Source of the DNA: Hygrophila difformis | Taxonomy: Eukaryota; Streptophyta; Magnoliopsida; Lamiales; Acanthaceae | Assembly: GCA_030278955.1 (NCBI GenBank) | Contig: JAOANR010000015.1 | Coordinates: forward strand, 17,097,917 to 17,161,916 | Direction: 5' to 3' | DNA length: 64,000 nucleotides | Part shown: piece by piece, positions 1 to 12,084 of the stretch | Layout: the number at the start of each line of letters is the position of its first letter | Position numbering within the stretch: the first letter of the stretch is position 1 | Notes under the pieces: model-generated | Seen by the model: only the letters and a program-made list of their open reading frames with translations | What the model was told of the DNA's origin: nothing | The model's database searches: none | Made by a program: the position numbers and the translations under genes

Positions 1-99
1 TGTTGGTGATGCAGGATTGTTGTATGGATTTGTAATGTTGTGGTATGGAATAAAGCTGTTTCTACATTCTCAAAAAAAAAAAATATCCATTAATTCTTT

Positions 100-430
100 G
101 TAAACTAAAATTATAAAATTCCTATAATTTATTTATACATCTCATTAAGATTTTATGTTCCTTTTAGGTTGAAGAAAAGAACGAAACATGTTTTATAAAC
201 GTGTATATATCTCTCCTTTGTAGGTGCGTTTTAAAGCCGTGAGGGGTTAGCCTGAAGCGGACAATATCTAAAAATGCTATGACTAATGGTATCAGAGCCA
301 ATATCCAAGCTGGTGTGCGAACATGTACGATGGGTCTTTAGGGTGCGTATTGTAATATCCCATATCGAATACAGAGGACGTGAATACCTTTCTCTTGGAG
401 ACGCATTTTAAAACTATGAGGAAGTTAATT
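100..430 (+). mobile_element. TRIM-like LTR/PBS remnant, copy 1
   Basis: A primer-binding site matching initiator tRNA-Met (TGGTATCAGAGCC, 287-299) is preceded by an LTR-like end (about 165-286, with GCGTTTTAAA and GCGGACAATATCT). It is followed after about 50 bp by a new LTR-like start, TGTAATATCCCA, at 351. This LTR end, PBS, short spacer, LTR start order is that of small non-autonomous TRIM elements. The wording resembles the abundant plant family beginning with 'ATCCCACATCGGTT', which is a recollection. Related pieces lie at 5120-5175 and 6880-7030. Bases 1-99 hold an A-run after AATAAA and nothing else I can name. Confidence 0.55.
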
Positions 431-1139
431 CAACATGGATAAAATCTACAAATATGTGTCGCTCAGACGTTACATCTTTGGACAAGGACCGCTATACACA
501 ATTGGATATTAACTCCTCTTTATTTTGCCATGTGCGACTAAAATCTCATTTATCATTTGGTCCACCATATATACACAATTGGATATTAACTCTACTTTAT
601 TTTGTGGACATTCTTCATTGGAGATACTCTCAAGAGAAAATGAGGTGAAAGAAATTAATTGGACAGTACATGTGGAGGGGGCAATTTTCAAATTTCAAGT
701 ACAAATGAAAGTAACATTTATTAATTTTTTTAATTATAGAATACAGGATTAATAATTCCCACAGGAACACATAACAAGAAAATGTTGATACCAAATTTGA
801 AGACGAAAACCGTTCACCCCATCTGGGTAGCTCTATGGAGGAAGGGAATTTTATGGGAGGGGAGTATTGAGGATTGATTGACATTTATATATTACCCCGT
901 ATTAGAATAATCTCCATGAACCTGTAGAAAGAAAACCTTAATTGATATGGAATTTGGAGAGGAATCATCATTCAGTGTATTTGGGCGGGGGAGTTATGGT
1001 ACTACAAATCAAATGGTAGTACATCAAGACAACTAATATGAGGCATTGATGTGTTCTTAACTTTTAAGATTGAGATTAATTATAAGGATTAGTTAGTAAT
1101 TATACGTCTGATGCATTTCTATTCAACGCCACTCAATTG

Positions 1140-1690
1140 TTATTAATTTTTCAGCTACATACTGAGAGATGTGGAAATGACATAAGAGCAATTCAACTAC
1201 GTATGAGGAACAATTCAGCGACTTATCATGAGCAATTCAGCGATAGAATCCTATAAAATCATATATATTTCACCGATAGAATTCATTCATTTCAGCGATG
1301 GAATCATATACATTTTAGCGACATAATCCAATATATTTCAGCGGCAGAATAATATTTGTTGCAGACATAGTTATATTTATTTTAGTGATGTCATTATCTT
1401 TAACATTCTATTGAATTCCCATTCTATATGGTGCCTACTTATATGTAATTCAGCGACACACTATAGTGTATTTCAGTGTCTTGTGATGTGCATTTCAACG
1501 ACATGTATAGTACTTTTAAGCGATCCCTATATGCACATTTTGCATATAAATGATTCAGCTACACAACAAGGGCTATTTATTAAAACAATTCAGCGACTTG
1601 TCAAGAGTAATTCAACAACATATTCAGAACAATTAAACGACTTATCAAGAGCAATTCAACGACTGAAAATTAAGCAATTGTTCATCTATA
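1140..1690 (+). repeat. Degenerate TTCAGCGAC minisatellite
   Basis: More than fifteen variants of TTCAGCGA(C/T) occur every 20-40 bp, in longer degenerate contexts such as AATTCAGCGACTTATCA and TTTCAGCGATAGAATCAT. The block is present only in duplication copy 1. The reading frame through 1411-1695 is a by-product of the repeat and is not called as a gene. Confidence 0.7.
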
Positions 1691-1724
1691 CATGATTTGG
1701 CAAAGTAGTATTTGTTAAATGCAT

Positions 1725-2515
1725 TAGTGAAAGATATAAAATTTTACCACAAATTTTTAAATGAATCTTATTTTACGTTAATCTCTATTTAAAGATACAA
1801 ATTACTAAAATATTAAGAATTAATTTTTCATTATCCTATTACTAAATATAGAGATATCTTTTTGTTTTGATAGTTTTACCGTTATTATATTACAACGATT
1901 GAATCATTTTTAATGGCTAAGATTAAATGTCTTGATGTACTCACAAATGGTTGTGAGCAAGATTGTTAAGATCGAGAACCTATATGAGATCGTTTTCTCT
2001 TTGCAAGATCGAAATCGCAGGATCGAATCGGGATACTAAGATCTAATGAAATAGCAAATAATGGATGAACTCAATTATGCATACTAATAAGTAAAAGCAT
2101 TAATTTGTGTGTTGATAAATCTTGCAAGTTAATTAATACAATACAGTACAAAAATATCATAATTAAATATAAAATACTTCCACATACATGCATATTATGT
2201 TTTTTTTAAACATCATATATAAGGAGTACAAGTTATAAAGTTTAAAATTAAAGAAAAGAAGTTACTTTGATTCAAAATTATAAAATCCTACAAAAATCTT
2301 ATGCGTTTAAGAGGGTATGATTGTAAGATTGTAGAAGCGTTTAAGAGAGTATGACCATATATAGGATCGTAATATTCTACGATCAGGATCGGGATCTTAT
2401 CCAGATTTTACTAATTGTAAGATTCTACCAAGATCGGGATCGTTTTAGAGAAGTATTATCGTAAACTTATAAGATTCTAAAATTAGAATCGGGATCTTAA
2501 CAACTACTGTTGTAA
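1725..2515. repeat. AT-rich duplicated block with GATCG(G/T)GATC motifs
   Basis: Non-coding, AT-rich DNA matching 7046-7727 at high identity. It contains scattered words built on AAGATCG and GATCGGGATC. Copy 2 is interrupted after its equivalent of 2470 by the gypsy array at 7728, so this block preserves the pre-insertion sequence. Confidence 0.75.
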
Positions 2516-3353
2516 GTACCCTAACCGCTTCCATTTGGGGAGCATCATGATAAAAAAAGTATATATATAGGTGAAAGATACTAACCCCTTATCCAGATTT
2601 TACTAATCGTAAGATCTTACCTCATGGGAGGGGGACCGATTCCCAATGTTAGGTGAAAGAATTAATTAGGATGGTGGATGCCAACTTTAAAATTTCATAT
2701 ACATAATGTGACACTTGTGTTATCTTCATTTTATAGTAATACTTATCATTTTTTTTACCCGTGATTTAACAAAAATATTATTTTCATTTCATTTTCTTCT
2801 TCTTCTCTCTCTATCTTTTATATTTTCCACTTATTTTCTTTTATCATATAGAAACATTATACTAATTACACATGATGACATGAGGCAGTAATAATAGATA
2901 TTAAATTCACATTGGCTCATGAGGTGATCTTAACTAATTAATAGGGTCAAGCTACAATATGTTTGGGCATCAATGTGGTTATTGTGCTCCACGCATCATT
3001 GTATCGATTATACCTTAAAGAGTAATTTATATGTTTTTCTTAAACATTGAGACTCATGTGTCGGTTAAGGTGTGTGGGAACCCAAGTCACACAAATTATA
3101 AGGTTGGAAGTCAGGGGACATGACCACTAGGCCAGTCTACATTCCCGTAATTTACATGTATTTGTTATGCTGAAAATTTGAATTTTTATATTTAACTTAA
3201 TCCCATATTTATTTTATTGTATCAGAGTCCATAATTAATCATAATTCCGTTATTATAATATTATTATAATAGTGTGATGGAATTAATCTCATTATTTCTA
3301 AGCATGACTAGTCAAACTAAAAAAAATGATCAATGATGCAAATGACGGATGAA

Positions 3354-4560
3354 CACTACAAGAAAAATTCGTTTTACCGACCGCACCTGCGGTCGGTAAC
3401 CCCGAAATGCGGGTCGTATCGGGAATTACCGACCGCACCACCGACCGCAAGGGTCGGTCGGTAATTCCTTGGTAGGTATTTTTTCTCCGACCAAAAAAAT
3501 TTGCCATCGGAACCTTGCCGACCGCATTACCGACCGCACGGTGGTCGGTAAATTTCCCGACCAAATTACCGACCGCAAATGCGGTCGGTACAATCTGGTC
3601 CTAAGAGGTCCTGGAGAACTTTACCGACCGAATTACCGACCGCACATGCGGTCGGTAATTCTATTTTATGAAAAAAATGTTCTCGGGAGGGCTCCAACCG
3701 CCCACCTCACCATCACAATCCTCAACCCTAACCAGCTTAGCTAGGTGTCTTAACAATCAATCATATCCCGCCATGTGTCCTTTATAGTACACCTTCCCAT
3801 ATATGTTGAAAGAATTTGCTGAAGAGAAGCCTCGAACCCGAGTAGGCAATTGTATGCCTCGCGCGTGTGGCCATCTGTGCACTTCATGTTTCATGCCAAT
3901 GTATGAAATGTTGTATATATAACCTATATAAGTACATATATACATATAAATGTGAAAATTAGAAACTAAATTAACTATAAAATAAAAATTAAAATTATAT
4001 TAATTAAATATATTAAAATTCATTAATTAAATTCTAAAATATAAAATAAAATAATTAAATAAAAAACCTAAAATCACTAAATTAAATAAAATAATTAATA
4101 AGAAAATTAAAGAAATATTTATTAAAAATAAAAAATTAAAAATGTGAAAAAAATTTAGCGACCGAAATTTCGGTCGGTAATGCGGTCGGTAGATTATTTT
4201 ATTTTTTTAGAAATATTTATTAAAAATAAAAAATAAAAAATGTGAAAAAAATTTAGCGACCGAAATTTCGGTCGGTAATGCGGTCGGTAGATTATTTTAT
4301 TTTTTTAAAAAATAATAAAAAATTTAAAAAAATTGGAAAAAAATTGAAAAAAATTACCGACCGCAATTGCGGTCAGTAATGCGGTCGGTAACACCGACCG
4401 AATTAAATTTGGTCAGTGCAGCGGTCGTCCGGAAACCGAGTCAACCATAACGGCTCTAAATTACCGACCGCATGTTGCGGTCGGCCCTGCGGTCGGAAAA
4501 TCTGACCCGCAACCTGTCGGTCGGTAATTTCGGTCGGTAAAACGCGTTTTTCTTGTAGTG
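3354..4560. mobile_element. Non-autonomous CACTA (En/Spm-like) element
   Basis: The element starts CACTACAAGAAAAA and ends TTTTTCTTGTAGTG, the terminal inverted repeat typical of plant CACTA elements. Both subterminal regions are packed with palindromic copies of ACCGACCGCA / TGCGGTCGGT, the kind of sub-terminal array bound by the element's own protein in En/Spm. It is 1,207 bp long with no transposase ORF; the centre is AT-rich and holds two near-identical stretches (about 4120-4200 and 4205-4290). The left flank is GAA. GAA recurs two bases beyond the right end, so a clean 3-bp target duplication is not certain. The element is absent from the matching site near 18377 in copy 2. Confidence 0.88.
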
Positions 4561-4998
4561 GCGAATGATGTAGTATTTAATGGGAGAATGTTGATTCTTG
4601 GGTCTTGGACAAATAAATTATTAGCCATTGTAAATTTGAAAAACTTAAATGGATGGTACTTAATGGCAGAATGTGCAACTTAAATGGATGAAGAACAAGA
4701 TACCGTACGGGTACTTAATGGCAGAATGTGCTACTTGGTCACTTGGACAATGACATGCAACCAACCAAAATTATTGTTGTGAATTTTCAAAGCTTTATCA
4801 TTTTGGAACAACCAAATTATTTAATATTATTGCCTACGCACAAAACAAAACCCAGACACAATGAATTTTATATATAGCGACCGAAATCGTTAGGTACCAT
4901 AATTTTAGCTACCAAATTTACAATTTTTCTAGTTGTGAGATATGCTAGTCATTGTGCTAAGAAGTCTATACTTCCCTCGCCGTTCGTGGAAAATTACA

Positions 4999-5113
4999 AT
5001 GAGTTTGTTTTGCACTCTTAATTATTTCACTTTTTGTGATTCTCATCACATAAAGTGTCAGACCAAATGCTTTACAAGCCCAAAACCATACTGTCATTTT
5101 TCATTTTTATGGT
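4999..5113 (+). pseudogene. Truncated GDSL esterase/lipase 5' fragment
   Basis: This fragment matches the start of the intact gene at 18970, from the ATG through the signal-peptide region to just before the GDSL motif, with upstream homology back to about 4561. A 4-bp net gain about 20 bases into the reading frame shifts it. The fragment stops near 5113, where a TRIM-like LTR start follows at 5120. It is a dead by-product of the segmental duplication. The TATA-proximal region also carries an extra insertion compared with copy 2. Confidence 0.85.
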
Positions 5114-5334
5114 GTAGATTGTAATATCCCACGTCGATTAGAGAGGACGTGAATACATCTCCATTGTAGACGGGCAAGGACCGTTACACACAATTGGATA
5201 TTAACTCGCCATGTGCAAATAAAATCTCATTTATCATTTGGTATCCACCATACCCAAATGGATATTAACTCGATATTATTTTGCGGACATTCTTCATTGG
5301 AGATGCTCTTCAGACAAAATGAGGTGAAAGAAAT

Positions 5335-6397
5335 GAGATAATAACTAAAATATGTCACGAGAACAAGGTCCTTCCAGGTTTGGGCCACGATATTTTGATT
5401 TAGGAAAATTGGCCATTAGAAGGATTACGGGTCCGAATTTAGGTCATTTGGCCGGAATTCAGGCTGCGATGACCTAAAAATGGAAATGATTGCTTATGGT
5501 GGCCGATTTTAGTTTTTTTCACTTATTTTTCTATTTTATGTATTAGAATAAATAATACTCATTCCATGCCATTATTTATGTCCTTCTTTCTTTTTTTTTC
5601 TTGTTCCAACATTTTTATTTCACTTCCATTTTTAAAAATAATTAAATATTCTTTGCCAAACCTACCCATCACATTACATTAATAAATATATATATTGAAC
5701 TTTCAAATCCATTACCATTAATAATTTCAATCTAACATACAATCACATATCAGTAAATCATAAATAAATAAATAAATAAATTAAAATTGTAAACTCATTA
5801 CAATCACATTATAAAATTCTTAAGTTACATTTTTTAACACGAATGTATCCCTGCATTTAATATTAATTATCGCTACATAAAAAGTACCGTGTCCGAAAAT
5901 TTTGGGATACTAATAATAAAACATGATTATTTTCAACTTTATAATTTTTTTGAATTTGTATTTATTTTACTTATTTTATAATATATTTGAATTAAAATTT
6001 ATTTTATTTATTTGTTACCCCCTCCTTCCAATTATTTTAATATATTTATTTATCAACGTGATGTGATGGATAGATTTGGCGATTAATATTTAATTATTCT
6101 TTAAATTGAAATGAAATAAAAACGTTGGAACATGAAAAAAAGAAAGTAGGACATAAATAATGGCATGGAATGAGTATTATTTATTTTAATTACATAAAAT
6201 AAAAGATAATTTCAAAAAACTAAAATAGGCCACCAGAAGGAATCATTTCCACTTTTAGACCATCGCGGCCTGCATTCTGGCCAAATGGCCTAAATTCGGA
6301 CCCAAAATCCTTCTAATGGCCCATTTATCTAAATCAAAATATCGTGACCCAAAAGTGGAAGGACATCCTTCTCGTCGACAATTTGAGTTATTATCTC
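5335..6397. mobile_element. Mutator-like fold-back element (non-autonomous)
   Basis: Inverted repeats of roughly 300 bp lie at both ends, starting GAGATAATAACT and ending with its complement. They flank an AT-rich core with no transposase or captured gene. The flanks carry a perfect 9-bp direct repeat, GAAAGAAAT (5326-5334 and 6398-6406), as expected of the Mutator superfamily. The related sequence at 640-660 in copy 1 has a single GAAAGAAAT and no element, an independent empty site. Confidence 0.9.
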
Positions 6398-6839
6398 GAA
6401 AGAAATTAATTATGACACTGAAGGTGGAGTGGGCAATTTAGAATTTTCAAGTACAAATGAAAGTAACATTTATTAAGACAACACTGGGAGATGGAATTAG
6501 GTTAACAAACGGTGTGTTCTTTATTTTTGTTGTTTCTTGCTTGTTACGACTTTGGATCGACTAAGCACACAGAATTCAAGATTCTTAAAAGGGCCTAAGT
6601 TTATAAGTGTGGAATAAATTTCCAATATTCATGTTGGTATTTGTAGTCTTGTACCTTAAAATTTTTAGACATTTGAGGTGAAGAGATTAATCCGTATTCA
6701 AGCATATGGTTCTTTTTAAATTTAATATGATCAGAGTTAAGAAGCATTAATGCTCTTAAGAAAAATTTAGTTGAGAGAAATTAATTAAGATGTTGAAGGT
6801 TTCCAAATATTGAAATTTTAAGTATATTTTTATTATATT

Positions 6840-7045
6840 TATTTTTCCTATAATTTGTTTATATTTCTCATTAAGATTTTATGTTTTCATTTTAGGTTGG
6901 AAAAAAAACGAAACATATTTTAAAAGCGTGTATATATCTCTCCTTTGTAGGTGCGTTTTAAAATCGTGAGGGGGTTAGCCTGAAGCGGACAATATCTAAA
7001 AATGCTATGACAGATGGTATCAGAGCCAATACTCAAACTGGTTTT
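6840..7045 (+). mobile_element. TRIM-like LTR end and PBS remnant, copy 2
   Basis: The sequence matches 100-300, including the GCGTTTTAAA word and the tRNA-Met primer-binding site TGGTATCAGAGCC at 7015-7027. The matching LTR start (TGTAATATCCCA) lies far upstream at 5120, with the fold-back element between them. The original small element is therefore rearranged or expanded here. Bases 6480-6839 hold nothing I recognise. Confidence 0.5.
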
Positions 7046-7727
7046 GCCAAACGAATCTTATGTTAAAGATACAAATTACTAAAATATTAAGAATTAATTT
7101 TTAATTATCCTATTACTGAATATAGAGATATCTTTTTGTTTTGATAGTTTTACCGTTATTATATTACAACGATTGAATCATTTTTAATGGCTAAGATTAA
7201 GTGTCTTGATGTATTAACAAATGGTTGCGAGCAAGGTTGTTAAGATCGAGAACCTATATGAGATTGTTTTCTCTTTGCAAGATCGAAATCATAGGATCGA
7301 ATCGGGATACTATAATCTAATGAAATAGCAAATAATTGATGAATTCAATTATGCATACTAACAAGTAAAAGCATTAATTTGTGTGTTGATAAATCTTGCA
7401 AGTTAATAATACTACAATACATACAAAAATATCATACTTAAATATAAAAATATTTCCACATACATGCATATTATGTTTTTTTTAAACATCATTCATAAGG
7501 AATACAAGTTCTTAAATTTAAATTAAAGAAAAGAAGTTACTTTGATCCCAAATTATAAAATCCTATAAAAATCTTTTGTGTTTAAGAGGATATGATCGTA
7601 AGATCGTAGAAGCGTTTAAGGGAGTATGACCATACGATCGTAATATTCTACGATCAGGATCGGGATATATCCAGATTTTTACTAATTTTAAGATCCTACC
7701 AAGATCGTGATCGTTTTAGAGAAGTGT

Positions 7728-10229
7728 TGTAGTACCCATAAATTTTTTGATATGAAATAGAATTTAATCCGAAGAGCGAAGGAATTTTATTCCGAGAAAC
7801 CGTAAAGTCGGAAATGCACGGAAGTCAAAAGACGAATTAGAAGCCGACAAATCCAAAAACGACGGACTTAAGATTTCAAACACAAAATCAATATTAAGTC
7901 GAAATAGATTTAAGATAGAATTTATAATCCGAGAACGACCCGGAAAATCGAGCTCGAAAATGTAGAAGGATAGAAGTCCGAAAGAGGGGAGGAAAGGACC
8001 CGACGAATCGCACGACCCGGTCCGGACCGCCGGTCCGGACCGCGGTCCAGACCGGAGCCGCGCGGTCCCCGCGCGATACTGCGCCACCACCGCGCCACAG
8101 CACAGGTCCAGCTGCCAAGCGCGATTTCGGTGATTTTATTGCCTAAATTTCCGACCCCGACTAAGGAAAGCCAATCCCAGTCGGGGGGAAGGCTATTAGG
8201 TCGAGGGAGGACTGATTCCCCTCCTATTCTCAGCCTCTCAAACTTATCCATCCTCCAAAACTCTCCCAAAACCAAAGCCACCTTTCCGACGACCTTCCAG
8301 CGACTTTCCGGCAACCAAAACCGATCGTAGGGGCGTGTAGATCAAGGATTACAAGCTTTGGATTGTTGGTAAGGTGTAGGTTAGGTTTTCTTCATTTTTT
8401 TAAATCATAACTTTCGATCTAACTTAAGGATTTTCCCATGCGCTTCCGTTCGTGGCCGAAGGAGAAGGAGAATGTGTTGCGTAGATCCATTCGTGGCAAT
8501 TTTGAACAAGTCGGGCGACCCTAGGATGTTCAAGAACCCTATTACTGTAAGTTAACGCTTACTTGGTTTTGGGTGATTTAAAATGCAACCAAACATAGGG
8601 ATTTAATCAAATAACTCTAAAATCTGTCAACACGAAAACTCTACGGCGCAGCGATTTGGTATGAATTTTTCGAACCCTGAAAACTGACTCAAACGGAAAA
8701 ACTTAAAACACAAAAAACGTTACTAAGACACTGATCTAGTCCGTGTAAAATTTTCATAATTTTTCATTGTGTTTTGATATCTGAAAAGGCCGAGAACTAA
8801 CCTGCTCCAAAAGTTGATCTTGAAATGGTGACAGATTCTTAGTCCGAACTTGTGGTTGATTTTGACATTAGATGTGGACCGATTTAGGATTAGTGTTAAA
8901 TATAAAAATTTTATTACAAGTTTAGAACACCTCTGTAAAGTTTTAGAATTTTTCATCAAGATTTGGACCTCCGAATTCGACCCGAATCAATCTGCGTTTT
9001 TCTTGAACTTCTAAAAGCCAACAGAAATGGGTTCTGAACTTAATCCGATATTTCATAGGTGATATGATTGGATTTAGACCTTGAGTTCTAAATGTAAGTT
9101 GTAGAAAAATGTGTTAGGATTAAGCCTGTAAAATTTCATTAAATTTGGAGTTCGTTTGATATGTTAAAAGTTGGATTTTTTAAAAACTGTCGCGCCTGGA
9201 ATTTGGCAGCATGATGTTTCTGTAGTAGTTCACATTTTTTATATGTTTCCTTAATCCGGATTGTAAACATTAAAACATGAAACTTGTTCACCTCTGTGTT
9301 TTCAAGTTACTGGTAAAATTTCAGAATTTTCGGACGTAAAATGAATTTTTAAATAATTATGGAGTAAACAGCGACTAGGGAAAAGTTATATTTTGAGAAA
9401 CTTGTGAAATTTGCGAAACTTGTTCTTACCTTGCAAGTTCGATTCCCCATGACATCTGTGTCCCTGCGTGTTCAATTTCCCAGGATGTCTGTTCATACCT
9501 TGCGGGTTTAATTCCTCAGGGTGTATGTTTTCCTGCGAGTTCAATTCCCCAGGATGTGTGTAAGTTCCTGCGGGTTCAATTCCCCATGGTGTGGGTCAAT
9601 TCTTGCGGGTTTGATTCCCAGAACGTGTGTTGATTCCTACGGATTCAATTCCCTATGATGCGTTTAAATTCTTGCGGGTTCGTTTCCCCAAGAACAAACT
9701 ATACTAGATCATATTGAACAAAAGTGGAAGAATGAAATCCTGAAATACTTGAATATTTTCCGTATTTAAATTATGCCTTTAAATTATGTCTTGCGATTAT
9801 TTTATCATGTGTGTCGAATTATGATCATGTGGAAATCCTTGTGTAAAATTATGCCACTTAATTATTAGTGCGTGAATAAATTGAATTGCGTATTATCTAC
9901 AAGCATACTTTTATTAAATTTAATTAAAGGCTTTGAAACCCCTTGATCATACTAGGTGTTAACTTACTCAGCACGTTTTGCTGACCAAACCATATTTTTT
10001 CCCTTTTTCTACAGAGCATGAAGAATATGCATGCATGGGATTAATCGGGAAAAACATTATTTTAAAATTTTGTTCTCATCTATGACTTGCGGGCCTGTTT
10101 AACCCGTGTTGGCCCAATTTAAATTCCGTCGCAATACATGTATTTAAATATTATTTTCCGTTTATTACAATGGACTGTTTGAATGTTTTAAATTTTGAAA
10201 AACCATAGTCTTGCATCTCTTTAGCAAGC
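7728..10229 (+). repeat. LTR 1 of tandem gypsy array (3' end deleted)
   Basis: Starts TGTAGTACCC (TGTAATACCC in the sister copies) and matches 12085-14600 throughout. It contains a GC-rich segment (8000-8110), a hairpin minisatellite (9427-9692) and the word CAGCACGTTTTGCTGACC. The LTR terminus and primer-binding site present in relatives (GGGGTGTTACA then TGGTATCAGAGCC, see 52286-52312) are missing. The sequence jumps after TTTAGCAAGC to internal DNA. Confidence 0.85.
9427..9692 (+). repeat. T-arm-like hairpin minisatellite in LTR 1
   Basis: Eight degenerate units, about 33-36 bp apart, are built on CCTGCGGGTTCAATTCCCCA. Each unit can fold (CCTG-GGG / CCC-CAGG, loop TTCAATT) and resembles a tRNA T-arm. 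No cloverleaf surrounds any unit, so these are not tRNA genes. Confidence 0.8.
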
Positions 10230-10591
10230 CCAAATGTTTATTATTTTAGCCCAATATAGAGGCCCAAAGCTTTTAACTACTATTATTATTTTTAAATTTT
10301 TTTAAAAAAATATTACCCCCATGGAATAAACTTATTTTTAAATCCATGGAAGATAGATATAAATAAAATATACATTAGCTTCGGGGGGGGGGGGGGGGGA
10401 TTGCATTGCATTGCATATATACATAAATATTTACACTAACTCTTTTTATGTGAATTATCGGTGTTAAGAAACACTCCTTCCTTAGAACTCGACATGACCT
10501 TGACTTAGGAGCGCTTGCTAAAGACTAACTTTGCCTTAGTCATAGATCTTGATCACTTAGAAACTCATCTTCGCGTGCTTAATAACAGAAA
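10230..10591 (+). other. Non-coding 5' internal leader, unit 1
   Basis: The region between the truncated LTR and the gag start holds a run of about 17 G at 10383, against about 7 G in unit 2. It also has GCATTGCATTGCAT and an AT-rich stretch also seen in element III. It lacks a primer-binding site, so this unit could not start reverse transcription in cis. Confidence 0.6.
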
Positions 10592-11740
10592 ATGGCACCT
10601 ATGAGAAAGCCGAGGAAGGTAAGTCCAAACGGCACTGACGCTAACCTCCCCAACGTGGCCAACAACAATGAGATTCCTCAGAACCTAGGAGAATGAGTGC
10701 CTCCTGTACCCAACAACATGGAAGAACGTTTAAAAACTGTAGAGGAAGTCCTTGTACCATTAGGAAATACTGAGGTGCATAGGGCACAAGCAGCAGTACC
10801 TCCGCCAGTAGCCCGAGTCAACTACTTGGCATTGGTAAACCCCTACAACCCACCCCATTATGATGCCCAAGAGGATCCGGCCAAGTTGGAAGGTTGGATC
10901 CGTACCTTTGATAAGCTCTTGAATGCTATCAAATGTCCTGATGAGGAGAAGATACACGTAGCGACCTACTACTTAGGAGGCGAAGCCGATGAGTGGTGGC
11001 AAAACCTTCAAACGAATTCAGAGGAAGACGAAGAAGCATACACCTAGGAAGAACTTAAGGAAGCCTTAAGGGAAAGGTTCTACCCACTGAGCACCAAGAC
11101 TGCGAAATACGAGGAGTTCATCAACCTCAGACAAGGTACGCAGACAGTGCAAGAGTACTACACCAAAATCAAGGAATTGGTGCGATTTGCTACGAGGATA
11201 GTACCAACCGACTCTGTCAAGGCTCAGAAATTCGAGATGGGTCTGAACTTTGGTATCCGGGAGATACTTGCAGTAGGACAATTCACAAACCTGGAGACGG
11301 TTTATGATCGAGCTGTAGCAATTGATCGAGTCCAGCAACTGAAGCGTAAAGGAAATGGGGAGTCGAGCAAGGACTCGCAAGAATTTGAGAAAAAGAATCG
11401 AAACAATAGCAATAGCAATTTTAGGGCGAATGATGGTCAAGCTAGGTTCAATGAACCGAAGAAGAACGAGAATAAGGGTTTCAATAATGGGAGAAATGTT
11501 GACCGTGGTACAATCATACCACGTTGCCCGCAGTGCCACAAAGCCCATCTGGTGCGCGAATGCCCAAGGCGTGGAACTTGCTATAGATGTGGCGGGAAAG
11601 ACCACATGTTTAGAGAATGCGATGTTCGTGAAGAGATTATTGAGAAGAGGCTAGATCTGGTAAACCCTCAACAAGGAAATCAAGGAAGAGCCGTAGGACG
11701 ATTGAACGACGTCGATCAAGCTGACTTGCGAGCTCAATGA
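10592..11740 (+). pseudogene. gag: gag pseudogene, unit 1 (gypsy, two zinc knuckles)
   Basis: A single frame of 383 codons runs from ATG at 10592 to the stop at 11738-11740, broken by TGA at 10694 and TAG at 11045. The middle carries a retrotransposon Gag core (YLGGEADEWW, then after the TAG a region ending FATRIVP). The C-terminal part has two zinc knuckles: CPQCHKAHLVREC (spacing C2C3H4C) and CYRCGGKDHMFREC (canonical C2C4H4C). Gag would package element RNA into virus-like particles. The TAG falls where relatives have Trp (T-W-E-E) and is shared with unit 2, so the source was already defective or tolerated readthrough. No pol follows. A hairpin plus polypurine stretch comes about 55 bp downstream. 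Confidence 0.9.
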
Positions 11741-11793
11741 GGAAAGATCATATAGGCAACGATACCCGAACCTGTTTGTGAATAATACATAGG

Positions 11794-11834
11794 CAGTTAT
11801 GGGGACATAACTGTAATCTTAAGGAGGGGAGGAT
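11794..11834 (+). promoter_or_regulatory. Stem-loop and upstream polypurine tract (type b), unit 1
   Basis: CAGTTATGGGGACATAACTG (11794-11813) is a perfect 8-bp stem with a GGGA loop. The purine run AAGGAGGGGAGGA follows, then TGTAACGACCCG at about 11835. In elements I and II the same arrangement marks the true LTR start. Here it lies about 250 bp inside, and the flanked LTR start is at 12085. Confidence 0.7.
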
Positions 11835-12046
11835 GTAACGACCCGAATATTCTAGTCCGAATATTTTGTATTTCAAATAAACAAATTCAAATTGTTTTGA
11901 ACTACGTAATGACTTGATCCCTTCACGGGGTACGTAGGCAACTTGGAAATTTCAATTCTGGGTTCAGTCAAATGAAAACAAACAACAACACACAATAATA
12001 CAATCACACAATCAAATAATTTACGAGCTCGCAAGGAGATAAAGCG

Positions 12047-12084
12047 CAACTTCGAGGACGAAGTTGATCTTAAGGGGGATAGAC
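12047..12084 (+). promoter_or_regulatory. Stem-loop and polypurine tract (type a), unit 1
   Basis: CAACTTCGAGGACGAAGTTG (12047-12066) is a perfect 8-bp stem with an AGGA loop. The plus-strand priming tract TTAAGGGGGATAGAC follows and ends exactly at the LTR start TGTAATACCC (12085). Unit 2 has the equivalent at about 16403-16440 (TTAAGAGGGGTAGAC). Confidence 0.75.

Larger units (their letters stand above)
351..5113 (+). repeat. Segmental duplication, copy 1
   Basis: Blocks reappear in the same order downstream: 351-740 matches 5120-5334 plus 6398-6480; 1725-2470 matches 7046-7727; 2510-3353 matches 16943-18383; 4561-5113 matches 18639-19080. The last block includes the upstream region and start of the GDSL lipase gene. 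The copy ends inside that gene, and 5120 restarts at a TRIM-like LTR start. Block 100-300 breaks the order, because its relative (6840-7030) lies after rather than before the 351-740 equivalent. Bases 741-1139 have no counterpart in copy 2 and no recognised gene. Confidence 0.85.

Noticed and set aside
1..99. 3' end of an upstream gene (AATAAA then A-run)
   Set aside because: Too short to support; no coding motif, and the A-run could equally be a retroelement tail.
287..299. TGGTATCAGAGCC as part of a tRNA-Met gene
   Set aside because: It is the complement of the tRNA 3' end at an LTR border (primer-binding site), and no tRNA fold is present.
7894..8330. Overlapping ORFs on both strands near 8 kb and 12.4 kb
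   Set aside because: They sit in the GC-rich LTR segment, recur in both LTR copies, and have frame-breaking differences between them.
11045..11047. Programmed stop-codon readthrough in gag as an established mechanism
   Set aside because: Other disabling lesions lie in both units and no pol follows, so decay is the simpler explanation. It is kept only as an open question.
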